Assembly (NCBI RefSeq): GCF_002940665.1
Contig: NZ_MIGY01000003.1
Span: 1,283,573 to 1,347,572 of the forward strand
Reading direction: 5' to 3'
Length of the DNA: 64,000 nt
Origin: Xanthomonas arboricola
GTDB taxonomy: Bacteria > Pseudomonadota > Gammaproteobacteria > Xanthomonadales > Xanthomonadaceae
Part shown: one piece after another, positions 1-8,150 of the stretch
Numbering within the stretch: the stretch's first letter is position 1
Layout: each line of letters opens with the position of its first letter
Notes under the pieces: model-generated
Told to the model about the DNA's origin: nothing
The model's database searches: none
The model's input: only the letters and a program-made list of their open reading frames with translations
Translations under genes and position numbers: made by a program

Positions 1-1010
1 GCCTGCTGTTCGGCGTGTTCGGCACCTTGAACATGGCCGAGCTGTCGCAACGTATCGCCGCGCTGCCGGCGCAGGACCTGCCGCTGGCCAAGGCCAGCCT
101 GGGCCTGTTGCTGCTGGTGTTCTGCAGCAAGGCCGCGTTGCTGCCGCTGTACCTGTGGTTGCCGGAGACCTATTCGCGCGCACCGGCGGCGGTGGCGGCG
201 TTGTTTGCGATCATGACCAAGGTCGGGCTGTACGCGACGCTGCGGGTGTCGGCGCTGTGGTTCGGCGCCGGTGCCGGCGCGCTGCAGGGCTTCGGCCGCC
301 ACGCATTGCTGTGGCTGGGCATCGCCACGCTGCTGATGGCCGCCTTCGGGGTGATGGCCGCATCGCGGCTGCGGGTGATGGTGTCGTATCTGGTGGTGTT
401 CTCGGCGGCGACGTTGTTCATCGCCTTTTCGCTGGACGATGCCGGCGCATTGGGTGCGGGGCTGTACTACCTGCCGCACAGCAGCTTCGTGGCCGCGGCG
501 TTGTTCATGGTGTCGGACCTGATCCGGCGTCGCCGCGGCAGCGCCAGCGACCGCAAGGAAGTGGTCGCGCCGCTGCCGCGGCGTGGGATCCCCGGCGCGA
601 TGTTCATGGTCGCCGCGGTGGCGGTCGCCGGACTGCCGCCGTTGTCCGGCTTCCTGGCCAAGGCCGCGTTGCTGCAGCACGTGCCCGAGGGCCTGGTCGG
701 GCCGGTGTGGTTCGCCATCCTGGGCAGCAGCCTGCTGGTGGTGATCGGCCTGACCCGTGCCGGCGTGCGCCTGTTCTGGCGCGTGCCCGAAGCAGTGCAG
801 GACGTCCCCGAGCTGCAGCCGCAACGGCGTGCGCGCATGCGCCCGGTGGAGACTGCCGCCACGCTGCTGTTGCTGGGCGGGCTGGTGGCGATGACGGCCG
901 GTGCCGGCCCGTTGATGCGCTACACCGACGCGGCCGGCGTGCAGCTGCGCGATCCCGGCGCCTACGTCGAGCAGGTACGCGCCACCACGCCGCAACGGAG
1001 GCAGCCATGA
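1..1010 (+). CDS. mrpD: Mrp-type Na+/H+ antiporter subunit D (5' end outside window)
   Basis: This is the C-terminal part (about 335 residues) of a membrane subunit of the multisubunit monovalent cation/proton antiporter, which extrudes Na+ in exchange for H+ across the inner membrane. The reading frame is open from base 3, so the true start lies upstream. It is homologous to proton-pumping NADH dehydrogenase subunits. The typical segments SKAALLPLYLWLPETYSRAP and MTKVGLY carry lysines in transmembrane helices of the kind that relay protons. About eight hydrophobic helices are visible. The stop overlaps the start of the next subunit (ATGA at 1007-1010), consistent with translational coupling. 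Subunits A/B and C should lie just upstream. Family identity is firm; D rather than an A-like paralogue follows from the order D-E-F-G. Confidence 0.9.
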   Translation, partial: LLFGVFGTLNMAELSQRIAALPAQDLPLAKASLGLLLLVFCSKAALLPLYLWLPETYSRAPAAVAALFAIMTKVGLYATLRVSALWFGAGAGALQGFGRHALLWLGIATLLMAAFGVMAASRLRVMVSYLVVFSAATLFIAFSLDDAGALGAGLYYLPHSSFVAAALFMVSDLIRRRRGSASDRKEVVAPLPRRGIPGAMFMVAAVAVAGLPPLSGFLAKAALLQHVPEGLVGPVWFAILGSSLLVVIGLTRAGVRLFWRVPEAVQDVPELQPQRRARMRPVETAATLLLLGGLVAMTAGAGPLMRYTDAAGVQLRDPGAYVEQVRATTPQRRQP

Positions 1011-1513
1011 GCACGCGCTTGCCGCTGCGCAGCCGGCTGCTGCCCTCGCCGTCGCTGAGCGTGACGGTCTTCATTTTCTGGCTGTTGCTCAGCGACAGCT
1101 TCGGGCCGCAACAATGGGTACTGGGCTTGTTGCTGGGCTGGGTGGTGCCGATCTTTGCGGCGCGCCTGGACCGCGAGTTCGCCCGCATCGGTTCGCTGCG
1201 TTCGGTGCCGCGCATGTTGCTGGTGGCGGCCGGCGACATCGTGCGCTCCAACATCAAGGTGGCTGGCCAGGTGCTCGGCCCGGAGTCGCGCATCCACCCC
1301 GGCTTCATCTGGGTGCCGCTGGACATCGCCAACATCCACGGCATTGCCGCGCTGACCAGCATGATCACGCTCACCCCCGGCACGGTGTCGGCGGCGCTCT
1401 CGGACGACCGCAAATATCTGCTGGTGCACGTGCTGCACCTGGACGATCCGGACGCCTTGATCGCCGAGATCAAGACCCGCTACGAGAAGCCCCTGATGGA
1501 GATCTTTCCATGA
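1007..1513 (+). CDS. mrpE: Mrp-type Na+/H+ antiporter subunit E
   Basis: The product is a small membrane subunit of the Mrp antiporter, 168 residues and typical for MrpE. The chosen ATG at 1007 overlaps the stop of subunit D and has GGAGG upstream at 996-1002. Two N-terminal hydrophobic stretches (around residues 15-50) are followed by the conserved cytoplasmic part with SNIKVAGQVL and the family signature LTSMITLTPGTVSAAL. A longer in-frame extension to position 155 exists but lies inside subunit D and lacks the MrpE pattern. It is followed without a gap by subunit F. Confidence 0.92.
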   Translation: MSTRLPLRSRLLPSPSLSVTVFIFWLLLSDSFGPQQWVLGLLLGWVVPIFAARLDREFARIGSLRSVPRMLLVAAGDIVRSNIKVAGQVLGPESRIHPGFIWVPLDIANIHGIAALTSMITLTPGTVSAALSDDRKYLLVHVLHLDDPDALIAEIKTRYEKPLMEIFP

Positions 1514-1794
1514 CCGGCCACATGTTCATCGAATCGACCATCGTCCTCTGCATGCACGCGGTGGGCCTGGCCATGCTGATGGCGCTGTGGCGCCTGCTGC
1601 GCGGCCCGAGCGTGCCCGATCGCATCCTGGCGCTGGACACCCTGTCCATCACCGCCATCGCCGAGCTGATGCTGCTGGGCATGTACCTGGATTCGCCGAT
1701 CTACTTCGAGGCCGCGCTGGTGATCGCGATGCTGGGCTTCGGCAGCACCGTGGTGCTGAGCAAGTTCGTATTGCGTCGGGACATCGTCGAATGA
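1510..1794 (+). CDS. mrpF: Mrp-type Na+/H+ antiporter subunit F
   Basis: A 94-residue protein with three hydrophobic helices, the normal size for MrpF. The sequence RGPSVPDRILALDTLS is the family hallmark near residue 30. It starts at the ATG overlapping the end of subunit E (ATGA at 1510-1513) and its own stop overlaps the start of subunit G (1791-1794). It is needed for assembly of the full antiporter in characterised Mrp systems; nothing here departs from the family. Confidence 0.92.
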   Translation: MTGHMFIESTIVLCMHAVGLAMLMALWRLLRGPSVPDRILALDTLSITAIAELMLLGMYLDSPIYFEAALVIAMLGFGSTVVLSKFVLRRDIVE

Positions 1795-2216
1795 TCGCGC
1801 TGACCGAATATCTGCTCAGCGCGCTGTTGCTGGTCGGCACCTTCTTCATCCTGATCGGTGCGTTCGGCCTGGTGAAGCTGTCGGACTTTTTCAAGCGCCT
1901 GCATGCGCCGACCAAGGCCAGCACGCTGGGCGTGGGCTGCGTGCTGCTGGCATCGGTCGGCTATCACCTGTTCCTGGGTGTGGATCCGCAACCGCGCGAG
2001 TTGCTGATCACCGTGTTCCTGTTCATCACCGCACCGATCAGCGCCCATCTGATGGCCAAGGCCGCGCTGTCGCTGATGATGGAAAACCGCCCGGAAGTAC
2101 CCAATCATGGCGAGACGAAGAAGGAAGGCCTGCCCACGCCGCAGACGCAAGGCGATGTGGGCGAAAACGCCGAAACCGCCAGGCAACACGCCGAGCCCGA
2201 TGGGGGTCCGCACTGA
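1791..2216 (+). CDS. mrpG: Mrp-type Na+/H+ antiporter subunit G
   Basis: The last gene of the antiporter operon, 141 residues. Three hydrophobic helices occupy about residues 5-95, with the conserved patch FGLVKLSDFFKRLHAPTKAS between helices one and two and FITAPISAHLMAKAAL in helix three. The family core ends near residue 105. The remaining 35 residues form a hydrophilic, probably disordered tail rich in E, Q and P, longer than in many MrpG proteins. The start overlaps the stop of subunit F. No further plus-strand gene follows, so the operon ends here. Confidence 0.9.
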   Translation: MIALTEYLLSALLLVGTFFILIGAFGLVKLSDFFKRLHAPTKASTLGVGCVLLASVGYHLFLGVDPQPRELLITVFLFITAPISAHLMAKAALSLMMENRPEVPNHGETKKEGLPTPQTQGDVGENAETARQHAEPDGGPH

Positions 2217-2360
2217 GGTGTTGCAGCTGCTTCGACACCGCTGCCGGGAGATCTCGACACCTTGCGCTACGCGACACACGCTGCCAGCCGGATCTGATTG
2301 CGCGAGCTATGCAGTCGGATGCCGGTGTCGCCGATTCGGCGCCGCGGCAGCCATGACGGG

Positions 2361-3002
2361 TCAGCCGCAGCCTTCCGCATAATCCACCTGCGGCGGCTGC
2401 CCGACCCGCCAGCTGGCGACCTTGCCGTCGGCATCGGTTTCGAACACCAACGCGGACCCGGTGGCCGCATCGGCCATGCGCAGGGTGAACGCGCCGGGGA
2501 CGTACTTGTGCGGCTGTTCGGTCAGACCTGCCGGATACAGCGCGCGCAGCTGCGCCAGCGTCATGCCGACCGTGCCGCCGCCCGGTGCGAGTTCCTTGGG
2601 TTCGGTGGTCTGATAACGCACGAGGCGATCGCCTTCGAACATGAAACCGAAGCGGCGCGCATCGTCGGCCCACTGCGGCCGTAACAGATAGCAGCCGCCA
2701 TCGCTCGCCGGTTCGCCGCGCAGGTCGCCGCCCCAGGCAGCCCGCGCCTGCGCTGCATCCATGCCCAGGCGCAGATCGCCGTATCCATCCAGGCGCGCAA
2801 GCGCAGCCGGCTGCTGGCGCAGGTGCGGCGGAAACGTGCCGGCCGGCGCAGTGGCTGGCGGAACCTCGCCGGCTGGCTGATCGTTGGCGGCTGCCACCGG
2901 CGCAGGTGCCGCGTCGGGCGCGGCCGTGGTGGCGTCCTCGGCACGGTTGCAGCCGGTCAGCAACAGCAATGCGCCCATCAAACCGAGCCATCTGGTGGTC
3001 AT
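2361..3002 (-). CDS. putative lipoprotein of unknown function
   Basis: A 213-residue protein that begins with a lipoprotein signal peptide: charged MTTR, a hydrophobic core, and the lipobox LLTGC with the modified cysteine at residue 18. After an Ala/Pro-rich linker (about residues 20-65) the mature part has a globular region with phrases such as DLRLGMDAAQARAAWGG and VGMTLAQLRALYPAGL. These resemble the short repeated segments of many small gammaproteobacterial periplasmic proteins with two similar half-domains. A longer in-frame start at 3044 would place extra residues before the signal peptide, so the ATG at 3002 is preferred. I do not recognise a function. It is convergent with the Mrp operon and divergent from the next gene. 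Confidence 0.7.
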   Translation of the reverse strand: MTTRWLGLMGALLLLTGCNRAEDATTAAPDAAPAPVAAANDQPAGEVPPATAPAGTFPPHLRQQPAALARLDGYGDLRLGMDAAQARAAWGGDLRGEPASDGGCYLLRPQWADDARRFGFMFEGDRLVRYQTTEPKELAPGGGTVGMTLAQLRALYPAGLTEQPHKYVPGAFTLRMADAATGSALVFETDADGKVASWRVGQPPQVDYAEGCG

Positions 3003-3142
3003 GCATGCATTCCTTACGGGTCCGCCACAGCCTACACAGCCCACATCGCGACGGTGTGCAGAACGCGATGCGTTGCCTCATGCCGATGTCATCGGCGCTT
3101 CATTGGCGGCGGGCAAGCTGGGCGCCTCGCAGGACCGCCGCC

Positions 3143-3691
3143 ATGACCCCACGCAAGACCGAGCTCGCCCTCACCGCGCTGCAATCGCACCGCAGTCCAC
3201 TCACCCTGCTGCAGCGACGCGCGCTGATCCTGGCCGACGGCCAGCGCGATCTGGCAACGTTGGCCGTGCTGCTGGGCGGCGACGGCGCCGCATTGGTGCA
3301 TGCGCTCTGCGCGATGGGCTATCTGGAGTCCGGCACGCAGGCAGGGAGTGCGACACGCACTGCCCCGGCGTCTGATTCCTCACCGGCAGGCGTGCCCGGT
3401 ACCCACGTGACGCAGCCAGCGGCACCACCGAGCGAAGAAGACCTGCAGCGCCAGCGTCGTCGCGCGGCCACCAACGCACGGCTGTACCTGCTCGACATCC
3501 TGCAACTGCAACGTGGCCCGGTGGCCGCCGCGCTGCACCGGCAACTACAGGCCGCACGCGCCGAAGACGCCATCGGCGCCGCCATTGCCGAAACGCTGCG
3601 CGCGTTACCGCAGATCACCTCGGCAACCTACGCCGAGCGCGTACGTGCCCGGATCGGCGAATTGCTGCCGGATGCGCTGCAGGCGGCTTGA
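3143..3691 (+). CDS. hypothetical protein with winged-helix-like N-terminus
   Basis: A 182-residue predicted cytoplasmic protein. Residues 1-60 contain a pattern (LLQRRALILADGQRDLATL followed by LLGGDGAALVHALCAMGYLE) seen in short helical domains appended to bacterial regulators and in proteins of unknown function. A Ser/Pro/Ala-rich linker follows (about 65-95), then a charged helical region (about 96-182) with no recognised domain. The ATG at 3143 was chosen because codon use and the conserved pattern begin there; the upstream in-frame extension to 2906 is antisense to the preceding lipoprotein. No clear Shine-Dalgarno site is present. It may have a regulatory or structural role, but that is inference. 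Confidence 0.6.
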   Translation: MTPRKTELALTALQSHRSPLTLLQRRALILADGQRDLATLAVLLGGDGAALVHALCAMGYLESGTQAGSATRTAPASDSSPAGVPGTHVTQPAAPPSEEDLQRQRRRAATNARLYLLDILQLQRGPVAAALHRQLQAARAEDAIGAAIAETLRALPQITSATYAERVRARIGELLPDALQAA

Positions 3692-3775
3692 GCGGACAAC
3701 CGGAACCCCCAATCCGACACCTGCGACCTCTGACTGCCGTATTGCCTGATCAGCACATTCGGCTAGCTGCCTGAG

Positions 3776-5089
3776 CTACTGCGCACCATCGGAGCTGGGC
3801 GCCTGAAACGCCGCGCACAACCCGGTCCAGCACTGCTGGTAGTCACCCTGCCGGTGCGCGGCCTGCAAGGCCTGTTCGGTGGGGCGCAACACCGCACGCG
3901 TTTCGAACATGAAGGCCATGGTGTCGGCGATCACATCCGGGCGCGTCAGGTCCGCGTGCGAGGCCTTGTCGAAGGTCGCCGCATCCGGGCCATGCCCGCT
4001 CATGCAGTTGTGCAGCGAGGCACCGCCCGGCGCGAAGCCGTCGGCCTTGGCATCGTAGACTCCGTGCACCAGCCCCATGAACTCGCTGGCCACATTGCGA
4101 TGGAACCACGGCGGGCGGAAGGTGTGCTGCGCCACCAGCCAGCGCGGCGGGAAGATCGCAAAATCCATGTTCGCCGTGCCATGCGTGTCGCTGGGCGAGG
4201 TCAGCACGGTGAAGATGCTCGGATCCGGATGATCGAAGCTGATCGAGCCGATGGTGTTGAAGCGGCGCAGATCGTAGCGATACGGTGCGTAGTTGCCATG
4301 CCAGGCCACCACGTCCAGCGGCGAATGGCCGATGTCCGCACGCCACAGGTGGCCCTGGAATTTGGCCACCAGCTCGAAAGCGCCCTCGCGCTGTTCGAAG
4401 GCCGCCTGCGGCGTTTCGAAATCGCGTGCATTGGCCAGCCCGTTGGAACCGATCGGCCCCAGGTCGGGCAGCCGCAGCAATGCGCCGAAGTTTTCGCAGA
4501 CATAGCCGCGCGCATCGCCATCGGGCAGCTCGACACGAAAGCGTACACCGCGCGGTATCACCCCGATCTGCTGCGGCTCCAGCTCCAGCACGCCGAGCTC
4601 GCTATGGATGCGCAGGCGGCCCAGTTGCGGCACCAGCAGCAGCTCGCCGTCGGCATCGTAGAAGAAGCGATCGTGCATCGATGCGTTGGCCGCATACAGA
4701 TGCACGGCAACACCGGCCATCGCCTCCGGCCCGCCGTTGCCGGCCATGGTGTAGAGACCATCGACGAAATCGGTTGGTGTGGGCGGCAGCGGCAACGGGC
4801 TCCAGCGCAATTGATCCGGCGGCACCGGGCCGCGACCGAAGTCGTTGTGGAAGGCCGATTGCGCGATCAACGAGAACGCGCCATGCACCGCCGCCGGGCG
4901 GATGCGATAGAGCCAGCTGCGCCGGTTCTCGCTGCGCGGCGCGGTGAACGCGGTGCCGGACAACTGCTCGGCATACAACCCGTGCGCCACACGCTGCGGC
5001 GAGTTCTGCCCGAGCGGCAAGGTATCGACCACTGCCTCGGTCGCGAACGCGTTGCCGAAACCGGTCATGTAGTGCTGGTTGTTATGCAT
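3776..5089 (-). CDS. hmgA: homogentisate 1,2-dioxygenase
   Basis: This iron enzyme opens the aromatic ring of homogentisate to maleylacetoacetate in tyrosine and phenylalanine catabolism. The 437-residue length is normal for the family. By comparison with the human enzyme the metal ligands are H330 and E336 in [15 protein letters not shown] and H366 in SGHGPD. The probable general base is H287 in [12 protein letters not shown]. It starts at the ATG at 5089. The preceding pathway enzyme, HPPD, is encoded just upstream on the same strand, separated by a DUF559 gene and repeats. Maleylacetoacetate isomerase and fumarylacetoacetase genes are not in this window. Confidence 0.96.
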   Translation of the reverse strand: MHNNQHYMTGFGNAFATEAVVDTLPLGQNSPQRVAHGLYAEQLSGTAFTAPRSENRRSWLYRIRPAAVHGAFSLIAQSAFHNDFGRGPVPPDQLRWSPLPLPPTPTDFVDGLYTMAGNGGPEAMAGVAVHLYAANASMHDRFFYDADGELLLVPQLGRLRIHSELGVLELEPQQIGVIPRGVRFRVELPDGDARGYVCENFGALLRLPDLGPIGSNGLANARDFETPQAAFEQREGAFELVAKFQGHLWRADIGHSPLDVVAWHGNYAPYRYDLRRFNTIGSISFDHPDPSIFTVLTSPSDTHGTANMDFAIFPPRWLVAQHTFRPPWFHRNVASEFMGLVHGVYDAKADGFAPGGASLHNCMSGHGPDAATFDKASHADLTRPDVIADTMAFMFETRAVLRPTEQALQAAHRQGDYQQCWTGLCAAFQAPSSDGAQ

Positions 5090-5191
5090 GGCATGCGTCC
5101 GGATCTTGGCCCTCCCTCCCCGGATGCAGAAGGTTGGGATTGAGTTGAATCAGGCCGCTTTCTTATCGAAGAAGAGCTAAGACCTGGCGGA

Positions 5192-5584
5192 TTAAGCCCC
5201 TCTCCCCGCGGGAGAGGGGTTGGGGTGAGGGTACGGCGTAGCGACCACCTTGAAGATCATCTCGACCACCGCATCCAGCGAAAGCAACACATCGTTGTTC
5301 CAGAACCGCAGCATTCTCCAGCCCTTCGATTGCAGCCACCGCGTTCTTGCCTGATCGCTGGATGTCTGATGCTGCGATCCATCCAGTTCAACAAGCAACG
5401 CCGCATCAATACAACAAAAATCTGCGATGTACGGCGGAATCGGATGCTGACGCCTGAATTTGAAACCTTGTAGCTGATTGCTGCGGAGACAGCGCCAAAG
5501 TGCGCGCTCTGCTTCTGTCATCCCTGTCCGTAGCGCACGCGCGTTGGTGAGCGCAACGGTGGGTAATGGCGGTTTGATTTTCAT
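5192..5584 (-). CDS. DUF559 domain protein (Vsr/restriction-endonuclease-like fold)
   Basis: A 130-residue protein of the DUF559 family, whose members have the very-short-patch-repair/PD-(D/E)XK-like fold. Visible signatures are TEAERALWRCLR (residues 23-34), the stretch from FKFRRQHPIPPYIADFCC, and LVELDGSQH followed by the strand RMLRFWNNDVL, matching the family's D-E-Q core. The last dozen residues (PHPNPSPAGRGA) are encoded by a dispersed palindromic repeat, so the natural C-terminus appears replaced by repeat sequence. A second, split copy of the same repeat lies just upstream of the start. The gene sits as a repeat-bounded cassette between hmgA and hpd. Its biological role is unknown. 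Confidence 0.8.
   Translation of the reverse strand: MKIKPPLPTVALTNARALRTGMTEAERALWRCLRSNQLQGFKFRRQHPIPPYIADFCCIDAALLVELDGSQHQTSSDQARTRWLQSKGWRMLRFWNNDVLLSLDAVVEMIFKVVATPYPHPNPSPAGRGA
5197..5234. repeat. palindromic dispersed repeat (CCCTCACCCCAACC type), copy 1
   Basis: The inverted repeat CCCCTCTCCC/GGGAGAGGGG at 5197-5219 is followed by TTGGGGTGAGGGTAC. It encodes the last residues of the DUF559 gene. Another intact copy is at 51277-51314 and a split copy at 5593-5711. Confidence 0.85.
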
Positions 5585-5592
5585 CGCTCCAC

Positions 5593-5711
5593 CGTACTCT
5601 CACCCCAACCCCCGCTCCGCGCCCCGGTCCGCGCCAGCAGCGCGGGCGCTCCAAGGCACGCGCGCCAGTGGCGCGCAAGGTGTGCCTTCTCGCCCCGTGG
5701 GGAGAGGGGCT
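5593..5711. repeat. palindromic dispersed repeat, split copy
   Basis: The left part (CTCACCCCAACCCCCGCTCC, from about 5598) and the right part (GTGGGGAGAGGGGC, to 5711) of the repeat seen at 5197-5234 are separated by about 80 bases of GC-rich sequence. That insert itself contains the inverted motifs GCGCGCCAGTGGCGCGC. It lies directly upstream of the DUF559 start. Confidence 0.7.
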
Positions 5712-5733
5712 TTAACAACGTGCGTCTTGGTTG

Positions 5734-5766
5734 CCCCGAATCCCGAATCCCGAATCCCCAATCCCC
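5734..5766. repeat. heptamer tandem repeat CCCGAAT
   Basis: Three consecutive CCCGAAT-type heptamers followed by the variant CCCCAAT lie between the split palindromic repeat and the end of hpd. The same array in opposite orientation is at 10772-10808, so the two copies bracket the hpd to kynA segment. Confidence 0.8.
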
Positions 5767-5770
5767 GCCC

Positions 5771-6886
5771 TCAAAGCACCCCACGCTTCATCTGATCGCG
5801 CTCGATGCTCTCGAACAGCGCCTGGAAATTGCCTTCGCCGAAACCCTCGTTGCCCTTGCGCTGGATGATCTCGAAGAAGATCGGGCCGATGCAGTTCTGG
5901 GTGAAAATCTGCAGCAGCTTGCGCTGCTTGGTGTCCACGTCGGCGTCGATCAGAATCTTGTTGCGGCGCAGGCGTTCGACATCCTCGCCGTGATCGGGGA
6001 TGCGCAGGTCCACCACGTCGAAGTAGGTGTCGGGCGTGTCCAGGAATGTCACGCCGGCCTCGCGCATCTTTTCCACCGAGCTGTAGATGTCGTCGGTGAA
6101 GCAGGCGATGTGCTGGATGCCTTCGCCGTGGTAGGCGTCCAGATACTCGTTGATCTGGCTCTTGGGGTCGGAGGATTCGTTGAGCGGAATGCGCACGATG
6201 CCGTCCGGGGCGGTCATCGCCTTGGACACCAGGCCGGTCTTGGCGCCCTTGATGTCGAAGTAGCGGATCTCACGGAAGTTGAACAGGCGCTCGTAATAGT
6301 CCGACCAGCGCTGCATGTTGCCGAAGTACAGGTTGTGGGTCAGGTGGTCGATGAAGGTCAGCCCGAAGCCGGCCGGATGCTGGTCGGCGCCTTCGATCGG
6401 CTCGAAGTCGGCGTCGTAGATGCTGCCCGCATCGCCATAGCGGTCCACCAGATACAGCATGCAGTCGCCGATGCCCTTGACCACCGGGGCCGGCACGGCG
6501 CGGGTGTCGGCCTTGTCCTGCACCGCTTCGCCACCGTTGCCCAGCACGGTCTCCAGCACGGTCTGCGCCGGGGTGCGGAAGCGGATCGCAAAGCCGCAGG
6601 CACTCGGGCCGTGCGCGGCGGCGAAATCGGCGGCAAACGAATCCGGGTCTTCGTTGAGCAGGAAGTTGACCCCACCCTGGCGATAGACGGTAATGGCACG
6701 GCTGCGGTGGCGCAGCACCGCGCTGAAGCCCATCTTGCGAAAGTAGTCGTGCAGCTGCGCCGCCTGGTCGGCGGGCGCGGCGAATTCGACGAATTCGAAC
6801 CCGTCGATCCCCATCGGATTGTCGAAGGTGGTGACCTGCATGCCCAGGTTCGGGCGGGTCGCGGTACTGCTCGGTTGTGCGCTCAT
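5771..6886 (-). CDS. hpd: 4-hydroxyphenylpyruvate dioxygenase
   Basis: This non-haem iron enzyme converts 4-hydroxyphenylpyruvate to homogentisate, the substrate of HmgA encoded downstream on the same strand. It has 371 residues, as usual for bacterial HPPD. The facial triad is H181 (FIDHLTHNLYFGNM), H259 (GEGIQHIACFTDD) and E339 (GPIFFEIIQRKG). The conserved C-terminal helix with GFGEGNFQALFESIERDQ is intact. The start at 6886 faces a divergent MarR-type regulator, with 122 bases between the two starts, so that regulator is a good candidate to control hpd. Confidence 0.97.
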   Translation of the reverse strand: MSAQPSSTATRPNLGMQVTTFDNPMGIDGFEFVEFAAPADQAAQLHDYFRKMGFSAVLRHRSRAITVYRQGGVNFLLNEDPDSFAADFAAAHGPSACGFAIRFRTPAQTVLETVLGNGGEAVQDKADTRAVPAPVVKGIGDCMLYLVDRYGDAGSIYDADFEPIEGADQHPAGFGLTFIDHLTHNLYFGNMQRWSDYYERLFNFREIRYFDIKGAKTGLVSKAMTAPDGIVRIPLNESSDPKSQINEYLDAYHGEGIQHIACFTDDIYSSVEKMREAGVTFLDTPDTYFDVVDLRIPDHGEDVERLRRNKILIDADVDTKQRKLLQIFTQNCIGPIFFEIIQRKGNEGFGEGNFQALFESIERDQMKRGVL

Positions 6887-6965
6887 CGTCGTTTCTCCAC
6901 GCTAGGCCGTCCGCAGGGCTATGCGGGGTGGCAGAAGACCCGCGAGAATGCGCAGGCCACCCAAG

Positions 6966-6986
6966 GTTTGTAGTTGCAAATGAAAC
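6966..6986. promoter_or_regulatory. possible operator between hpd and the MarR-type gene
   Basis: An imperfect dyad centred on TTGCAA (6974-6979) lies in the AT-rich part of the divergent intergenic region. Six of ten positions on each side of the centre match. MarR proteins bind dyads of about this length, but there is no independent support, so this is a weak call. Confidence 0.25.
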
Positions 6987-7008
6987 CAAAATCAAGACAC
7001 AGTGCAGC

Positions 7009-7497
7009 ATGAGCGATCTCGACGCCCCTACCCCGCCGCAACATCCTGTGCTGCTCAACCTCGAGCAGTTTCTGCCGTATCGCCTGAGCGTGCTGTCCAA
7101 CCGCATCAGCAGCAACATCGCCAAGGTCTACGGCGATCGTTACGGCATGGCCATCCCCGAGTGGCGGGTGATCACCATCCTGGCGCTGTATCCGGGTTCC
7201 TCGGCCAGCGAGGTCTCCGACCGCACCGCGATGGACAAGGTTGCCGTCAGCCGCGCCGTGGCGCGTCTGCTGGAGCGCGGCTTCATCCGGCGCGAAACCC
7301 ATGGCGACGACCGCCGCCGCTCGATGCTGGCACTGTCGCCGGCCGGCCGCCAGGTCTACGAGACCGTCGCCCCGCTGGTCAACGAGATGGAACAGCGGCT
7401 GATGTCGGTGTTCAGTGCCGACGAGCAGCAGATCCTGGAAAAGCTGATCGACCGGCTGGCCAAGGACGGGCTGCCGCGCATGGCCGGCAAGGACTGA
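7009..7497 (+). CDS. MarR family transcriptional regulator
   Basis: A 162-residue winged-helix regulator of the MarR family. The DNA-binding region is about residues 40-110: the recognition segment contains SDRTAMDKVAVSRAVARLLE and the wing contains RRETHGDDRRRSMLAL. Flanking helices would form the dimer interface. The ATG at 7009 gives the usual length; an in-frame extension to 6877 would run into the hpd promoter region. It is divergent from hpd. The inferred role is control of tyrosine degradation genes in response to an aromatic ligand; the ligand cannot be read from the sequence. Confidence 0.88.
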   Translation: MSDLDAPTPPQHPVLLNLEQFLPYRLSVLSNRISSNIAKVYGDRYGMAIPEWRVITILALYPGSSASEVSDRTAMDKVAVSRAVARLLERGFIRRETHGDDRRRSMLALSPAGRQVYETVAPLVNEMEQRLMSVFSADEQQILEKLIDRLAKDGLPRMAGKD

Positions 7498-7498
7498 T

Positions 7499-7527
7499 AA
7501 AAAAACCCCCGCAGTGCGGGGGTTTTT
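7499..7527. terminator. bidirectional rho-independent terminator
   Basis: A run of A, the stem CCCCCGC/GCGGGGG and a run of T lie between the convergent ends of the MarR gene (7497) and the thioredoxin-like gene (7549). The symmetric A and T tracts make it usable on both strands. Confidence 0.9.
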
Positions 7528-7548
7528 GCATGACGCGGCAACGACGGG

Positions 7549-8139
7549 TTACGCCTGCGGCGGCGCCCACTGCTTGAGGAAATCGAACAGCTTCCGGCGG
7601 TCGAAGCCCTCGCCCTTGCGCAGGTCCGGGCCGGCCTGGGTGGTCAGCAGCTTGCCGTCGTTGTCCAGCACCAGCAGCGACGGATAGTCGTTGAGCTGGG
7701 CGAACTGCGACAGGAACGCGGCGTTTTCGTTGGCCGCGTCGCGATTGACCTTGACCACCACGAAGTGCGCATCGCGGAAGCTGCGCAACTCCGCATCGCC
7801 GCCCATCAGCTCGTCCAGCGCCTTGCACGGCTCGCAGGCCGCATTGCCGACATTGAGCACGATGCGCTTGCCGCCGCGCTTGGCCTCGACCTTGGCGGTC
7901 TCCAGATCGGCGGCCGGATCGCGCGAAGGGTCGTACTGCGCATTGAGCGCCGCCGCCGCGGCGATGTCCGCCGCAGTGGGCGTATTGCCCGAGGACACCG
8001 GCTGGCTGGGATCGGCGCTGGGCGGCTTCTGCATCGAGGTATCCAGCGGCCGTGGCGCCTCCTGTTGCTCGGTGGGCTGCCCGCAGGCGCTCAACAGACC
8101 TGCCAGCAGCAGGCCACAGACAGTGGGTTTGATCGGCAT
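7549..8139 (-). CDS. thioredoxin-fold lipoprotein
   Basis: A 196-residue exported lipoprotein. The signal peptide ends with the lipobox LLSAC (cysteine 19), followed by a Pro/Ser/Gln-rich linker to about residue 60. The thioredoxin-like domain covers about residues 75-196 and has the active site CEPC (C102, C105) in NVGNAACEPCKALDELMGG and the cis-Pro loop NDYPSLLVLD. The arrangement resembles DsbD gamma-domain/DUF255-like thiol reductases. It is only 11 bases downstream of the POT transporter gene on the same strand, so the two are probably co-transcribed. A periplasmic thiol-redox role is inferred; the partner is unknown. Confidence 0.82.
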   Translation of the reverse strand: MPIKPTVCGLLLAGLLSACGQPTEQQEAPRPLDTSMQKPPSADPSQPVSSGNTPTAADIAAAAALNAQYDPSRDPAADLETAKVEAKRGGKRIVLNVGNAACEPCKALDELMGGDAELRSFRDAHFVVVKVNRDAANENAAFLSQFAQLNDYPSLLVLDNDGKLLTTQAGPDLRKGEGFDRRKLFDFLKQWAPPQA

Positions 8140-8150
8140 TGCTGTTCTCC

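Noticed and set aside
155-1006. N-terminal extension of MrpE
   Set aside because: The frame is open but lies inside MrpD and lacks membrane character; the ATG at 1007 has a good ribosome-binding site and the family N-terminus.
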